Below are positions 9,996-19,271 of a DNA stretch of 64,000 nt, one piece after another. Every line of letters begins with the position of its first letter. The stretch's first letter is position 1. Position numbers and translations under genes: made by a program. The notes beneath the pieces are model-generated. The model saw only the letters and a list, made by a program, of their open reading frames with translations. It did not search any database and had not been told where the DNA came from. Origin of the DNA: GYS-P2D sp964414425 (lineage in GTDB: Bacteria; Bacteroidota; Bacteroidia; Chitinophagales; Saprospiraceae); NCBI GenBank assembly GCA_964414425.1, contig CAYPWL010000019.1:1-64000 (forward strand). Reading direction: 5' to 3'.

Positions 9996-11069
9996 ATGGC
10001 ATACAAGAAGACTTCGAGGCAGATTATTGTGCTTAGTCTCATCATGTTGTGTTATACTTCTTGCATCAGTGAACTCGAATTTGAACCAGATAGAGATTTA
10101 GAAAGCTCAGTCGTCATACAAGCAATCTTAGTCAAGGGTGATGTCAACACAATCACTGTTAACACAAACAAGGTAAGAGACTTCTCTGGGATAAATACCC
10201 CTGTGTTAGTTGAGACAGCGACCCTGTACAACAACAGAGGACAAAGTATAAAGATTCCATTGGTGTCCACAGGAGTCAATCAATTGAGATTCTCTGCAGA
10301 CTCACCAGACTTTCTGGTTGAGGACTTTATGACTTTCTTCTTACAAGTAGCTACTGACGATGGTCGTCTATTTCAATCCTATATCGAACAGCTACTTCCT
10401 GTTCCTCAGATTGATCAGTTAAGGTTTGAAATTATTGAAACCCTTGAGCTCGGACCATTGGGTACTCCAATACCGGAAGATCAGGTTGGGATTTTTGTAG
10501 ACACAGATGCAGTTATTCCTAACACAGCAGAGCCCTTAAAATTACGCTGGACCTTTGAAGAAGTCTACGAGTTAACTGATACACCTCCACCCATCCGAGA
10601 ACCCAAGACTTGCTATATCGTGCAGGAGCTCGGAGCCGTCGAAGAGGTTGTCGTAGATCCTGGTGAGGTCGGTACTACAGCTCTACGGGACTGGATGATT
10701 TTTGAGCGAGATATCACCTTTACCTATGCAGAGGCAAATCATTTTGTAGCTATGCAGCATTCACTAACCCAAACTGCCTTTGAGTACTTTGAGGCTGTAC
10801 AGATGGTCATTAACAGATCTGGAAGTGTATTTGATAGTCCAGCAGGCCTGGTGCCTACCAACTTTTTTAATGTTAACAATCCAACAGAAGAGGTCTTTGG
10901 ATTCTTCTATGCCACTGAGATTGACACAGCACAGGTAAATGTACCAAGAGAAGCAGTAGGTCCTGTTGGGCGCCGTTGTCCATCTCGAAGACCTAATGAT
11001 GCAGTCTGCATGGACTGTCTGCAGGGCAATCGCAGTACTCTTTCGCAACCAGACTGGTGGATGGAGTAA
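9996..11069 (+). CDS. DUF4249 lipoprotein (second copy)
   Basis: 357 residues, with a lipobox at YTSC followed by ISELEFEP. It is a paralogue of the gene at 7249: shared landmarks are the RDFSG motif, SPDFLVEDFMTF, LTDTPPP, the VDPGEVG segment and a Cys-containing tail ending in PDWWME. It has fewer tail cysteines than the first copy. It is the last gene of the receptor operon and ends 16 bases before the convergent EamA gene. Divergence between the copies is substantial, so the duplication is old or the two have different partners. Confidence 0.9.
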   Translation: MAYKKTSRQIIVLSLIMLCYTSCISELEFEPDRDLESSVVIQAILVKGDVNTITVNTNKVRDFSGINTPVLVETATLYNNRGQSIKIPLVSTGVNQLRFSADSPDFLVEDFMTFFLQVATDDGRLFQSYIEQLLPVPQIDQLRFEIIETLELGPLGTPIPEDQVGIFVDTDAVIPNTAEPLKLRWTFEEVYELTDTPPPIREPKTCYIVQELGAVEEVVVDPGEVGTTALRDWMIFERDITFTYAEANHFVAMQHSLTQTAFEYFEAVQMVINRSGSVFDSPAGLVPTNFFNVNNPTEEVFGFFYATEIDTAQVNVPREAVGPVGRRCPSRRPNDAVCMDCLQGNRSTLSQPDWWME

Positions 11070-11085
11070 TAACTCCCGAGGTATT

Positions 11086-11943
11086 TCAGCTTGATTTACT
11101 GGTACGCAAAGTCTTCAAGAGTACTACAGATAGAATCACAGCACCTCCAATCATGGTCTTCAGTGTTGGTACCTCGCCTAATATCAGGAAAGCCCAAAGA
11201 ATACCATATACAGGTACGACACAAGATAAAATACTCGAGGTCGTAGGTGTAAGCTCCTTAAAACTCTTGACAAATAAAGTGTGCCCTAATGCTGTGGTGA
11301 ATAATGCTAATAGGAGTATCCAAAACCATTGGTCAGTTAATCCTGTGTAATCATAAAAACCCATAAATGGCATCATAACGGCTACCATAGCTGCAAGCTG
11401 AATAACCATCAGCGAACTACCATCATACCGCTTAGCAGGTACAGAGATCAAAATATTGCGAAAGGTATAAAACACTGAAGACAGCAATCCGAACAAAATA
11501 CCAATGGTATAGCTGTTATTGACATCAAATGATGGTGCCATGATCAATACACCGACGAAGACAATCAAAGACAACATTATATCAAATCTATTAATCGGAG
11601 TCCTCAACATCAGCGGTTCTAAGATGGCCGTAAAACCAACGTAAGTGTACAAAGAGAGCAGCGCTATTGCGACATTAGAATAATCTAAAGCATAGAAATA
11701 AGTAACCCAGTGCCCGCCGAACAAGACCCCTGAAAGTAGCACGATGTATAGATCTTTACGATTATCTAACTTCAAAGAGATTTTCTGATAATAACAGTAG
11801 GCCGCCAAGATCAAAAGGGCCATAGCGGCCCTTGCCAGATTAGTCAGCGTAGAGTCTACAGTGACATGACGTCCCAAGACACCTGAGGTACTTAAAAAGA
11901 GGATTCCAATATTCAGTTGAATGAGTGCTTTCTTACTGTTCAT
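11086..11943 (-). CDS. EamA/DMT-family transporter
   Basis: Inner-membrane drug/metabolite-type permease of 285 residues, with about ten hydrophobic segments arranged as two EamA repeats. The second repeat holds the typical end pattern TPTTSSILSCVVPVYGILWAF followed by GEVPTLKTMIGGAVILS. The substrate is unknown; relatives export amino acids or metabolites. It stands alone, convergent with the receptor operon. Confidence 0.9.
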   Translation of the reverse strand: MNSKKALIQLNIGILFLSTSGVLGRHVTVDSTLTNLARAAMALLILAAYCYYQKISLKLDNRKDLYIVLLSGVLFGGHWVTYFYALDYSNVAIALLSLYTYVGFTAILEPLMLRTPINRFDIMLSLIVFVGVLIMAPSFDVNNSYTIGILFGLLSSVFYTFRNILISVPAKRYDGSSLMVIQLAAMVAVMMPFMGFYDYTGLTDQWFWILLLALFTTALGHTLFVKSFKELTPTTSSILSCVVPVYGILWAFLILGEVPTLKTMIGGAVILSVVLLKTLRTSKSS

Positions 11944-12113
11944 AATCTTTGAGGCGATACTTTACTGTAGCATACGTATGATAATCCTCCTCAAACAAAG
12001 ACAAAAACTATCGTAATTCATAGCTTTGGTATATGTATGGCTCACTAAATATACTTCTCCTATGCTCCATGATCTCTGCATATCTCTTACGTACCCCTTC
12101 AGCATAAAACCGC

Positions 12114-12644
12114 ATGAGCTACCTCTTTCAATCAGAACGATTAGGATTCAGATTATGGCAACCTACTGATATCCAACCATTAGCAACGCTATGTGCGGAT
12201 CCCGAGGTGATGCGATACTTCTTGAATCCTCTAACTACTCCGCAGGCAGAGGCGCTCTGTCATAAGATTGTTAACCAATTTGAACAGCATGGTTACGGAC
12301 CTTATGCTGTAGAACTATTAGATAATGGTGCATTTATCGGATTTATAGGATTTGCCTACTGCGAGATGGATACAGACTTCGCTCCGTGTACTGAGATCCT
12401 ATGGCGACTATCCAAAGAGTACTGGGGTCATGGCTACGCCCCAGAGGGCGCTCAAGCTTGCATAGCATACTGCAGCTCCAAACTTGGTACAAAAGAGATC
12501 TACTCCTTCACAGCTACACTTAACAAGCCATCAGAGCGAGTCATGCAAAAGATCGGAATGGTCAAAAAGGGAGAATTTGATCATCCTAATGTACCTGAAG
12601 GACACAAGTTACAGAGGCATGTGTTGTATAAGAAGAGTTTATGA
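12114..12644 (+). CDS. GNAT acetyltransferase, RimJ/RimL-like
   Basis: 176 residues. The N-terminal pattern SERLGFRLWQPTDIQPLATLCADPEVMRYF is split over two strands as in RimJ/RimL-type N-acetyltransferases (Acetyltransf_3), and the acetyl-CoA loop region is WGHGYAPEGAQACIAY. The C-terminal strand NKPSERVMQKIGM is also typical. Many such proteins acetylate small molecules rather than ribosomal proteins, so no substrate is assigned. A TAGCTTTG motif at 12021-12028 could be a -7 element, but no good -33 box precedes it. Confidence 0.9.
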   Translation: MSYLFQSERLGFRLWQPTDIQPLATLCADPEVMRYFLNPLTTPQAEALCHKIVNQFEQHGYGPYAVELLDNGAFIGFIGFAYCEMDTDFAPCTEILWRLSKEYWGHGYAPEGAQACIAYCSSKLGTKEIYSFTATLNKPSERVMQKIGMVKKGEFDHPNVPEGHKLQRHVLYKKSL

Positions 12645-12690
12645 GTAGCGAATATTCAAAGTAACTCGCACTCAATGCTCCATACGAAAA

Positions 12691-13777
12691 TCAATACGGT
12701 CTACCCTCCCACATCAAAAATGACTTGAGGAATTCATCAAGTTCTCCATTGAGCACAGCATCAGTCTGAGGTGTTTGATATCCCGTGCGATGATCTTTGA
12801 CTCGGCGGTCATCGAGCACATATGATCTGATCTGTGAGCCCCACTCGTTCTTCATCTTAGTGGATTCTACTGCGGCCTTTTCAGCCCGCTTACGCTCGAG
12901 CTCGGCCTCATAGAGTCGAGACTTTAGCATCTGTATAGCTTTGTCACGATTGAGGTGCTGAGATCGCTCCTCCTGGCACTCCACGACGATACCAGATGGT
13001 AAGTGACGCACCCTGACGGCCGATTCTGTCTTATTGACGTGCTGTCCTCCTGCACCACTCGCCCGAAAGGTATCCCAATCCAGATCTGATGGATTGACAT
13101 CAATCTCGATGCGATTATCTACGAGTGGATGTACAAATACGGATGCGAAGGATGTCATGCGCTTCCCTTGAGCGTTATATGGGCTCACTCGCACGAGTCG
13201 ATGTACACCATTTTCGCCCTTGAGCATGCCATATCCGTAGTCCCCTGCGATCTCTATAGATACCGATCTCACGCCTGCTACGTCGCCATTCACCCGATTG
13301 AGTTCCTTGACTTTATAGCCTGTCTTTTCGCCATACATGACATACATCCGATAGAGCATCTCTGCCCAGTCACATGCTTCAGTACCGCCAGCACCAGCAT
13401 TGATCTCTATGATGGCAGATAACTCATCTTCCTCCTTGTTGAGGGTAGATTTAAATTCTGCCTCTTCGACACTTTTGATAGTTCTGTCAAACTGAGCATC
13501 TACCTCTTCCACCGTCGCCTCCCCTTCTTTCTGAAATTCGAAAAGGATCTCGAGGTCATTGACATGATCCTCCACGTTAGTATATTGTTTGACCCAGTTC
13601 TTGTGGATTTTTATTTCACGCATCACACCCTCAGCATGATCGGGATCACTCCAAAAATTAGGGTTTAAGGATTCTTGTTCCTTGTCTTCTATCTGTAATC
13701 TGCGGTTATCGACGTCAAAGATACCTCCTCAGGTCCGACAGCCGAGCTTGTATGTCTGCGAGTTGTTCTGCAGTCAT
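12691..13777 (-). CDS. prfB: Peptide chain release factor 2, made by programmed +1 frameshifting
   Basis: RF2 terminates translation at UGA and UAA. The ATG at 13777 opens 20 codons ending ...RRYL, then a UGA at 13717-13715. Skipping the T at 13717 continues in the +1 frame (GAC GTC GAT) to 12691, giving 361 residues, the normal RF2 length. The slip site reads CTT TGA C and is preceded by AGGAGG at 13729-13724, the internal Shine-Dalgarno-like sequence known to stimulate this autoregulatory frameshift. The catalytic GGQ is at about residues 243-245 (GAGGQHVNKTE). The stop-recognition tripeptide, SPF in E. coli, reads SPY here (about 198-200). Taking the downstream frame alone would lose about 50 residues. 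Confidence 0.97.
13715..13729 (-). promoter_or_regulatory. prfB programmed frameshift element
   Basis: On the minus strand the order is AGGAGG (13729-13724), TAT, CTT, then TGA C. This matches the canonical RF2 recoding signal: a Shine-Dalgarno-like hexamer three bases before the CUU slippery codon, with the poorly terminating UGA-C context. Low RF2 lets the ribosome slip, so RF2 regulates its own synthesis. Confidence 0.96.
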
Positions 13778-13826
13778 CTGTCCTTTCGTTTTAACTTGTG
13801 AAGAAACCTATTTCCAAATATCCTAA

Positions 13827-14729
13827 TTAAAAGAAGAACTCTTCTGCCTCTACATAGAAGTAGAGATCAGCATTAGGTCCTATATCAGGTCCACTGCCTT
13901 GCTCACCATAACCCAATTCACTTGGTATGAATAAGGAAGCTTTCGTACCTACAGGCAGTAGCAGTGCGGCTTCATCCCATCCTGCTATTACGCTACCAGT
14001 ACCAACCCTAAACGGTATACCTCTACCTCGGTCAAAGGAGTTATCAAACTCTGCACCATTTGCCGTTAAGGCGCCATAATACTGCATGGTTAGCATACCA
14101 CCATTAGATGGCATATCTCCAGTACCTAACTCGTGGATGTAGTATTGTAATCCAGACGGTGTCTCCTCAACATTGAGCTTCCCACTATTGAAATCTTTGA
14201 TAGTTTGGTCTACGAGTGCTACCACTTCTGGCTTACGGGCTTTTACTGCCATCATTACTTCCTGGAGTTCAGCTTGCTGCTCTGCAATACGCTCTTTATA
14301 CGCTGCTTCATCTAATCGCTCATTTATAATTACAGCGTAGTTAAAGTTCTCAACCTCGGCATACTCAGGTGGTAAACCTGGGATAGAGTCTGCAGGAATC
14401 GTAATGATTGCACTATCTCCTACTGTAAGATGAGAGATCACGTCGATGATTGGATTCTGCTTACGGACAGCCTCTTCGGCACCGGCTACCTTGACAGATG
14501 GCAATACCTTTTGGTTACGGTAAGTCTGTAGGATCTCTCCCTTGTCATCCATCATATCCATTTGGAAGTAGACATAGTCACCTACCTCTACCTTCTCTCC
14601 AGCTCCCGCTTTAAATACTTCATACTCATATCCTGAGATGGCAGCTTTCTTCTTGCCAGTCGCACTCTCTTGGCAAGCCATGGCGAGCATAGTGCATATC
14701 AATATGATAACAGCAATTTGTTTTTTCAT
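13827..14729 (-). CDS. FKBP-type peptidyl-prolyl isomerase lipoprotein
   Basis: 300 residues; a signal peptide ends in the lipobox LAMAC (Cys 19). The C-terminal domain (about 195-300) is a complete FKBP fold with YYGALTANGAEFDNSFDRG, VIAGWDEAALLLPVG and ELGYGEQGSGPDIGPNADL, ending in a YFYVEAEEFFF strand. The N-terminal half (about 30-130) contains a second, weaker FKBP-like module, as is common in Bacteroidota lipoproteins of this class. It would act as a periplasmic or outer-membrane folding helper. It lies between prfB and nrnA on the same strand. Confidence 0.93.
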   Translation of the reverse strand: MKKQIAVIILICTMLAMACQESATGKKKAAISGYEYEVFKAGAGEKVEVGDYVYFQMDMMDDKGEILQTYRNQKVLPSVKVAGAEEAVRKQNPIIDVISHLTVGDSAIITIPADSIPGLPPEYAEVENFNYAVIINERLDEAAYKERIAEQQAELQEVMMAVKARKPEVVALVDQTIKDFNSGKLNVEETPSGLQYYIHELGTGDMPSNGGMLTMQYYGALTANGAEFDNSFDRGRGIPFRVGTGSVIAGWDEAALLLPVGTKASLFIPSELGYGEQGSGPDIGPNADLYFYVEAEEFFF

Positions 14730-14760
14730 AATAGACTTTATTAATTGTTAGTCAAGTGTA

Positions 14761-15756
14761 TCACTTGAGATAATATGGTAGCACAGACACGAACTTCTCT
14801 ACTGTTGCCTCCAATGATTCTTTTGAGGAGCCTCCAGAGGCATTCTTGTGTCCACCACCATTAAAATGTTCGCTTGCAAGCTCTTGTACCGAGATATCTC
14901 CTTTGCTTCTCAGCGATAGACGTATATCTCCCGTGGGCATCTCCCTTATGAATGCGGCAACCTGCATGCCTTTTATTTTGAAGATGTAATTGACAACACC
15001 TTCTGTATCGCCACGAGCGATTTGATATTTCTTATAATCTTGTTTAGTCAGATGTATCACTCCAGCCTTGAGCTCTGGATAAATCTTCATCCTATTGCGG
15101 AGACAATGCCCTAAGATCTGCAGTTGTCGCTCAGTCCACGAGTTAAAGATGTAGTCGTTGAGCTGAAAGTCATCAACCCCTATTTCCTTAAGATCTGCCG
15201 CTACTCTAAATACATTTGGATTGGTCGCATAGGTAAACGACCCTGTATCTGTGATCAATCCTGTAAAGAGGCAAGTCGCTATATCGAGATCCATCTTAGC
15301 CTTCTCTTCCAAATCTCCGATAAACTGATAGATCAACTCACAGGTAGAACTCGCCGAAGTATCCGATAAATAGTAATCAGCTATGGGCTCAGGATCGATA
15401 TGGTGATCTATAAGCGCTTTGAATGCCTTGGCATCTTGTACATATGGGCCAAGAGTGTCAACTCTATCGAGTCCATTAAAATCAAGGCAAAACAAGATCT
15501 CCGCCTCTGCCAGAGCATCTATTGCTCTCTTCTTATCTTGATCATAGATGATGGCCTCGACAATCCGCGGCATGTACTCAAATATCACTGGATAATCCGA
15601 TGGGAAAATGACCTTAACGACATGGCCAGACTTTTCTAAAAACAACTTGAGTGCCAACGACGAACCTATGGCATCGCCATCAGGGTTGCGATGAGTAATA
15701 ATGGTAACCGGCTTGGGTGTGGATAATTTTTGTTTTAACTCTGCTAATTCTCCCAT
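14761..15756 (-). CDS. nrnA: Bifunctional oligoribonuclease/pAp phosphatase, DHH family
   Basis: Degrades nano-RNA and dephosphorylates 3',5'-pAp. The 331 residues contain the DHH motifs in order: HRNPDGDAIGSS (about 22-33), CLDFNGLDRV, DHHIDPEP (about 117) and the DHHA1 glycine-rich motif HFNGGGHKNASGG near 300. Length is typical. It stands 31 bases upstream of the FKBP gene on the same strand. Confidence 0.92.
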   Translation of the reverse strand: MGELAELKQKLSTPKPVTIITHRNPDGDAIGSSLALKLFLEKSGHVVKVIFPSDYPVIFEYMPRIVEAIIYDQDKKRAIDALAEAEILFCLDFNGLDRVDTLGPYVQDAKAFKALIDHHIDPEPIADYYLSDTSASSTCELIYQFIGDLEEKAKMDLDIATCLFTGLITDTGSFTYATNPNVFRVAADLKEIGVDDFQLNDYIFNSWTERQLQILGHCLRNRMKIYPELKAGVIHLTKQDYKKYQIARGDTEGVVNYIFKIKGMQVAAFIREMPTGDIRLSLRSKGDISVQELASEHFNGGGHKNASGGSSKESLEATVEKFVSVLPYYLK

Positions 15757-15902
15757 ATCACAAGTGGGTGCGAAAATATAACTTTTAGATTTTATAGGAT
15801 TGAGAATTATTCCTTCTCGTCGGAGTATAAGCGTGCAAAATACCCTCCTCTGCCCCAGCTAACCATGTTGATAGACAGTTCATCACCCACTCACCGTATG
15901 CA

Positions 15903-16501
15903 CTACTCTTTATCCGAGCCACAGATATCAGTTGCCAATACTGCCTGATTAATGTGATCCCGCTCCGGTTGGTCTGCTTCTTTCGGTGATAAACGGAAGA
16001 TATATAGGTGCTTATCTTCTTCTGCACAATACTCGCAACTACCATTGACATGCAGGGTCAACATATCCTTGGAGAAGAATGCATCATACAATTTGATTCT
16101 TCCAATATAGGACAGTGCTTCGCCGGTCGTAGCAGTTGATATGAATAGTGCATTAGTGGTCGGTACCGTTAAGGTTTTATCACGGTTGACTGCATTCATT
16201 AATCCATCGAAGTACAGTTCTTTATATCGCCCTAATTCTGCATCGCTGAGGCGCTCATCTATCTTCCATACGAAGGCATAAGACCAAAACAATGGGCTAT
16301 CAACCTTAGACCAACCCTGCGTAAATCGAACGTCGCCACTCCATGGAAATCCACCTCAGGGGCAAAGGGCTTTGGGAACCTAAAGGCCTCCTTGCGCCAA
16401 GTATTGTCTGTATCCATTAAGACGATGCTCTTATCATCTTGTGCAAATAGTAGTGAACCGAACAAGAAAAAACAGATCAATACCAGTACCCTCATCACCA
16501 T
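15903..16501 (-). pseudogene. Secreted hypothetical protein gene split by a frameshift
   Basis: The ATG at 16501 starts a good signal peptide (VLVLICFFLFGSLLFAQ) followed by WRKEAFRFPKPFAPEVDFHG. The frame then turns to nonsense and ends at 16259. A second frame carries on sensibly as DVRFTQGWSKVDSPLFWSY and runs to 15903. Joining GGA GTG to GAC GTT CGA around 16335-16340 needs one extra base, so a one-base deletion there best explains the break. The joined product would be about 199 residues and contains CEYC. I do not recognise the family beyond a secreted Bacteroidota protein. A sequencing error is the alternative explanation. Confidence 0.7.
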
Positions 16502-16561
16502 GATATCATTTTCTATATAAAAAGAGAAGGCCCTGATTTGTTGTGAGCAGACGCCCCCTGA

Positions 16562-18463
16562 TTACGCCAAGTCTGTCGAGCCTACTATCAAATCTTCAAC
16601 CACCTCGGGGTTGAGCAAGGTAGATATATCTCCTAGCTGATCTGATTCATTAGAGGCTATCTTACGGAGGATCCGTCTCATGATCTTGCCAGATCGTGTC
16701 TTAGGCAATCCAGACGAAAACTGAATCTTATCGGGCTTGGCTATCGGCCCGATCTCCTTAGTAACGACCTGCAAGATCTCTTTTTTGAAGGCGTCATCCA
16801 ACTCCTTACCTTGACTGATGATATAGGCATAGATACCCTGCCCCTTGATGTCATGCGGATATCCGACTACAGCCGACTCTATGACATTAGGATGCTCGTT
16901 GATTGCATTCTCGACCTCGGCGGTACCCATACGGTGTCCCGATACATTGATCACATCATCGACACGCCCGATGACACGGATGCGCCCGTCCTCGTCACGT
17001 CTGGCGCCATCCCCCGTAAAGTACATGTCTTCAAAGGCTGAAAAGTACACCTGTCGACAGCGCTCATGATCTCCATAAGTTGTCCGGATCATAGATGGCC
17101 ATGGATGCTTAATGCATAGTAAGCCCTCGACATTATTACCACTGATCTCATTGCCGTCAGGATCAACCAACACAGGCTGTACGCCTGGCATAGGATAGGA
17201 GCAATAAGTCGGCTTAGCATCGGTGATACCTGGTAAAGGCGTAAGCATGATGCCGCCAGTCTCAGTCTGCCACCACGTATCTATGATTGGAGCATTGCCC
17301 TTGCCGATATGTCGATCATACCAGTGCCACGCTTCTTCATTAATTGGCTCACCTACGGAACCTAATACTTTGATAGATGATAAGTCATACTGTGCTGGCC
17401 ACTGATCTCCCTTGGCCATAAGGGCACGGATTGCAGTTGGCGCGGTATAAAACTGATTAACTTTATATTTTTCGCAGATCTGCCAAAATCTCCCCGCATC
17501 AGGATAAGTCGGCACACCCTCAAACATCATCGTGGTAGCACCTGCTAATAGCGGACCGTATACAATGTAACTATGTCCAGTAATCCAACCTATATCTGCC
17601 GTGCACCAGTAGATATCTCCCTCCTTATACTGGAATACATTGCGAAAGCTAAAGCAAGCATAAACCATATATCCTCCAACTGTATGTACAACCCCCTTAG
17701 GCTTACCAGTTGAACCAGATGTGTATAAGATGAACAACATATCCTCAGCATCCATTGGTTCTGCCGGGCAGTCTGCGGACTGATGATTAATCTCCTGACT
17801 CCACCACTTATCAATATCATGATCAGTTACCTGCTCAGTTGTATTGCGTTGTACTAAGACCGTTTCGACCGATGGACATCCCATCTGTATTGCTTCATCC
17901 ACGACTGCTTTGACTGGGATATGCTTAGCGCCACGGCGATTGTAATCTGTACAGACGATCATCTTTGCTGCAGCGTCATTAACACGATCCGCTAATGCTT
18001 GAGCTGAGAATCCCGCAAATACAACAGAATGAACCGCTCCGATGCGTGCACAAGCCATGATCCCAATCGCTAACTCTGGCACCATGGGCATATAGAAGAT
18101 CACACGATCACCCTTAGTAATCCCCATTGCTTTGAGTCCATTCGCACAGCGGCAGACTTCAGCATGTAGCTCTTGATAGGTGTATGATTTGGCCTCACCA
18201 TCAACCTCATTAGACTCCCACAGGATAGCGACCTGATTACCTCGATCTTTGAGGTGTCGATCCAGGCAATTGTAAGTGATATTAGTCTTACCGCCAGTAA
18301 ACCACTTGACATCGGGATCACGAAAATTCCATTTACACACCTCATCATATGGCTGAAACCATGTGAAGGTATCGGCCTCGGTGCGCCAAAATTCGTCAGG
18401 GTTGTCTACACTCTGCTGATAGAGTTCTTTATAGTGATCAAGAGATGTGATCTGGGTAGTCAT
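16562..18463 (-). CDS. acs: Acetyl-CoA synthetase (AMP-forming)
   Basis: Activates acetate to acetyl-CoA through acetyl-AMP. At 633 residues it is full length. Motifs: the adenylate P-loop YTSGSTGKPKGVVHT (about 247), WWQTETGG (about 400), FTGDGARRDEDGRIRVIGRVDD, and the C-terminal PKTRSGKIMRR whose lysine is the usual reversible acetylation site. Downstream partners in the same orientation, 1.2 kb upstream in transcription order, are a cation/acetate-type symporter and DUF4212, suggesting an acetate uptake and activation module. Confidence 0.97.
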   Translation of the reverse strand: MTTQITSLDHYKELYQQSVDNPDEFWRTEADTFTWFQPYDEVCKWNFRDPDVKWFTGGKTNITYNCLDRHLKDRGNQVAILWESNEVDGEAKSYTYQELHAEVCRCANGLKAMGITKGDRVIFYMPMVPELAIGIMACARIGAVHSVVFAGFSAQALADRVNDAAAKMIVCTDYNRRGAKHIPVKAVVDEAIQMGCPSVETVLVQRNTTEQVTDHDIDKWWSQEINHQSADCPAEPMDAEDMLFILYTSGSTGKPKGVVHTVGGYMVYACFSFRNVFQYKEGDIYWCTADIGWITGHSYIVYGPLLAGATTMMFEGVPTYPDAGRFWQICEKYKVNQFYTAPTAIRALMAKGDQWPAQYDLSSIKVLGSVGEPINEEAWHWYDRHIGKGNAPIIDTWWQTETGGIMLTPLPGITDAKPTYCSYPMPGVQPVLVDPDGNEISGNNVEGLLCIKHPWPSMIRTTYGDHERCRQVYFSAFEDMYFTGDGARRDEDGRIRVIGRVDDVINVSGHRMGTAEVENAINEHPNVIESAVVGYPHDIKGQGIYAYIISQGKELDDAFKKEILQVVTKEIGPIAKPDKIQFSSGLPKTRSGKIMRRILRKIASNESDQLGDISTLLNPEVVEDLIVGSTDLA

Positions 18464-18676
18464 AGTAGATAGCTTATAGGCTGAAAAATAGGCAAAAGGG
18501 TCTAATTCAACCTAATAAAACTTGCTCATGCATATCTACGCCATATATCGCAATGGATTAATAGAACAGAGAAAACTGATCAGTGATGGCAACAGAGATT
18601 GTAACTGGCACGCAAGTCCCAAATGCAAAAACGAAGTCTACATTAAGTGTAGAAGAGTCGCTGTAAGCGTGAAGGG

Positions 18677-18865
18677 CTACACAAAGTCTTTCTCTCTATA
18701 GCTTGGATTATTTCGAGCTGGCTCCTCAGGAGATATGTCTTCATATCGGCTTTGATCGTTATGTGCAGCCTCTCGAGATTGGGCTTCCTTGTTCTTCTGG
18801 GATTTCTTGTATTGACGGAAAAGCATCGGGCCAAACATCATCAATAATCGCATCAGGGTTCTCAT
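18677..18865 (-). CDS. Small hypothetical protein with a hydrophobic N-terminus
   Basis: 62 residues: a short hydrophobic start (LMRLLMMFGPMLFRQY) followed by a very polar tail rich in Glu, Arg and Asn (SPEEPARNNPSYREKDF). The build resembles small membrane-anchored proteins seen in Bacteroidota genomes. There is no motif to assign a role. A competing frame over 18643-18834 lacks such structure. It lies between acs and the toxin-antitoxin pair. Coding status is plausible but unproven. Confidence 0.42.
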   Translation of the reverse strand: MRTLMRLLMMFGPMLFRQYKKSQKNKEAQSREAAHNDQSRYEDISPEEPARNNPSYREKDFV

Positions 18866-18978
18866 GGTAAAACGTTTTTTGTTTAGACGTGAGGATTAAT
18901 CTGAGGATACATAATGCTCATACATATTGTGCATAGACCGAGCAGATGAGTCAATTTTTCTCAGGTAATTATGAGTTA

Positions 18979-19269
18979 CTACCCACCCATATTCACAGTA
19001 AGATTCCCTCCTAAAGCTTTAATGACTTTTTGGATTGTCTCAAATTGAGGTTTAGAGCCAGTTGATAGCGCTTTATATAAGGATGTTCTACTCATTCCAG
19101 TGTCGTTCGCTATTTGTGACATTCCTTTTGCTTTGGCTATATGTCCAATCGCAACAATCAATTCTTCCATATTCCCCTCTTCCAAGGCATTGTTGAGATA
19201 TTCTTCTATCATCGTTTCATTATCAAGGTAATCTGCAATGTCAAATTTCGATACGCTTACATGTGCCAT
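18979..19269 (-). CDS. HTH addiction-module antitoxin (HigA-like)
   Basis: 96 residues, matching the probable addiction-module antidote family. The N-terminus is SKFDIADYLDNETMIEEYL, and an XRE-type helix-turn-helix follows (AKAKGMSQIANDTGMSRTSLYKALS, about residues 46-70). The tail is ALGGNLTVNM. It would repress its own operon and neutralise the RelE/HigB-type toxin encoded 2 bases upstream. The antitoxin frame is intact although the toxin has a stop codon. The order toxin then antitoxin is typical of higBA. Confidence 0.88.
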   Translation of the reverse strand: MAHVSVSKFDIADYLDNETMIEEYLNNALEEGNMEELIVAIGHIAKAKGMSQIANDTGMSRTSLYKALSTGSKPQFETIQKVIKALGGNLTVNMGG

Positions 19270-19271
19270 AA

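Noticed and set aside
18643..18834. 63-codon minus-strand frame overlapping the small protein at 18677
   Set aside because: The competing frame has a coherent hydrophobic start and polar tail, while this one looks random.
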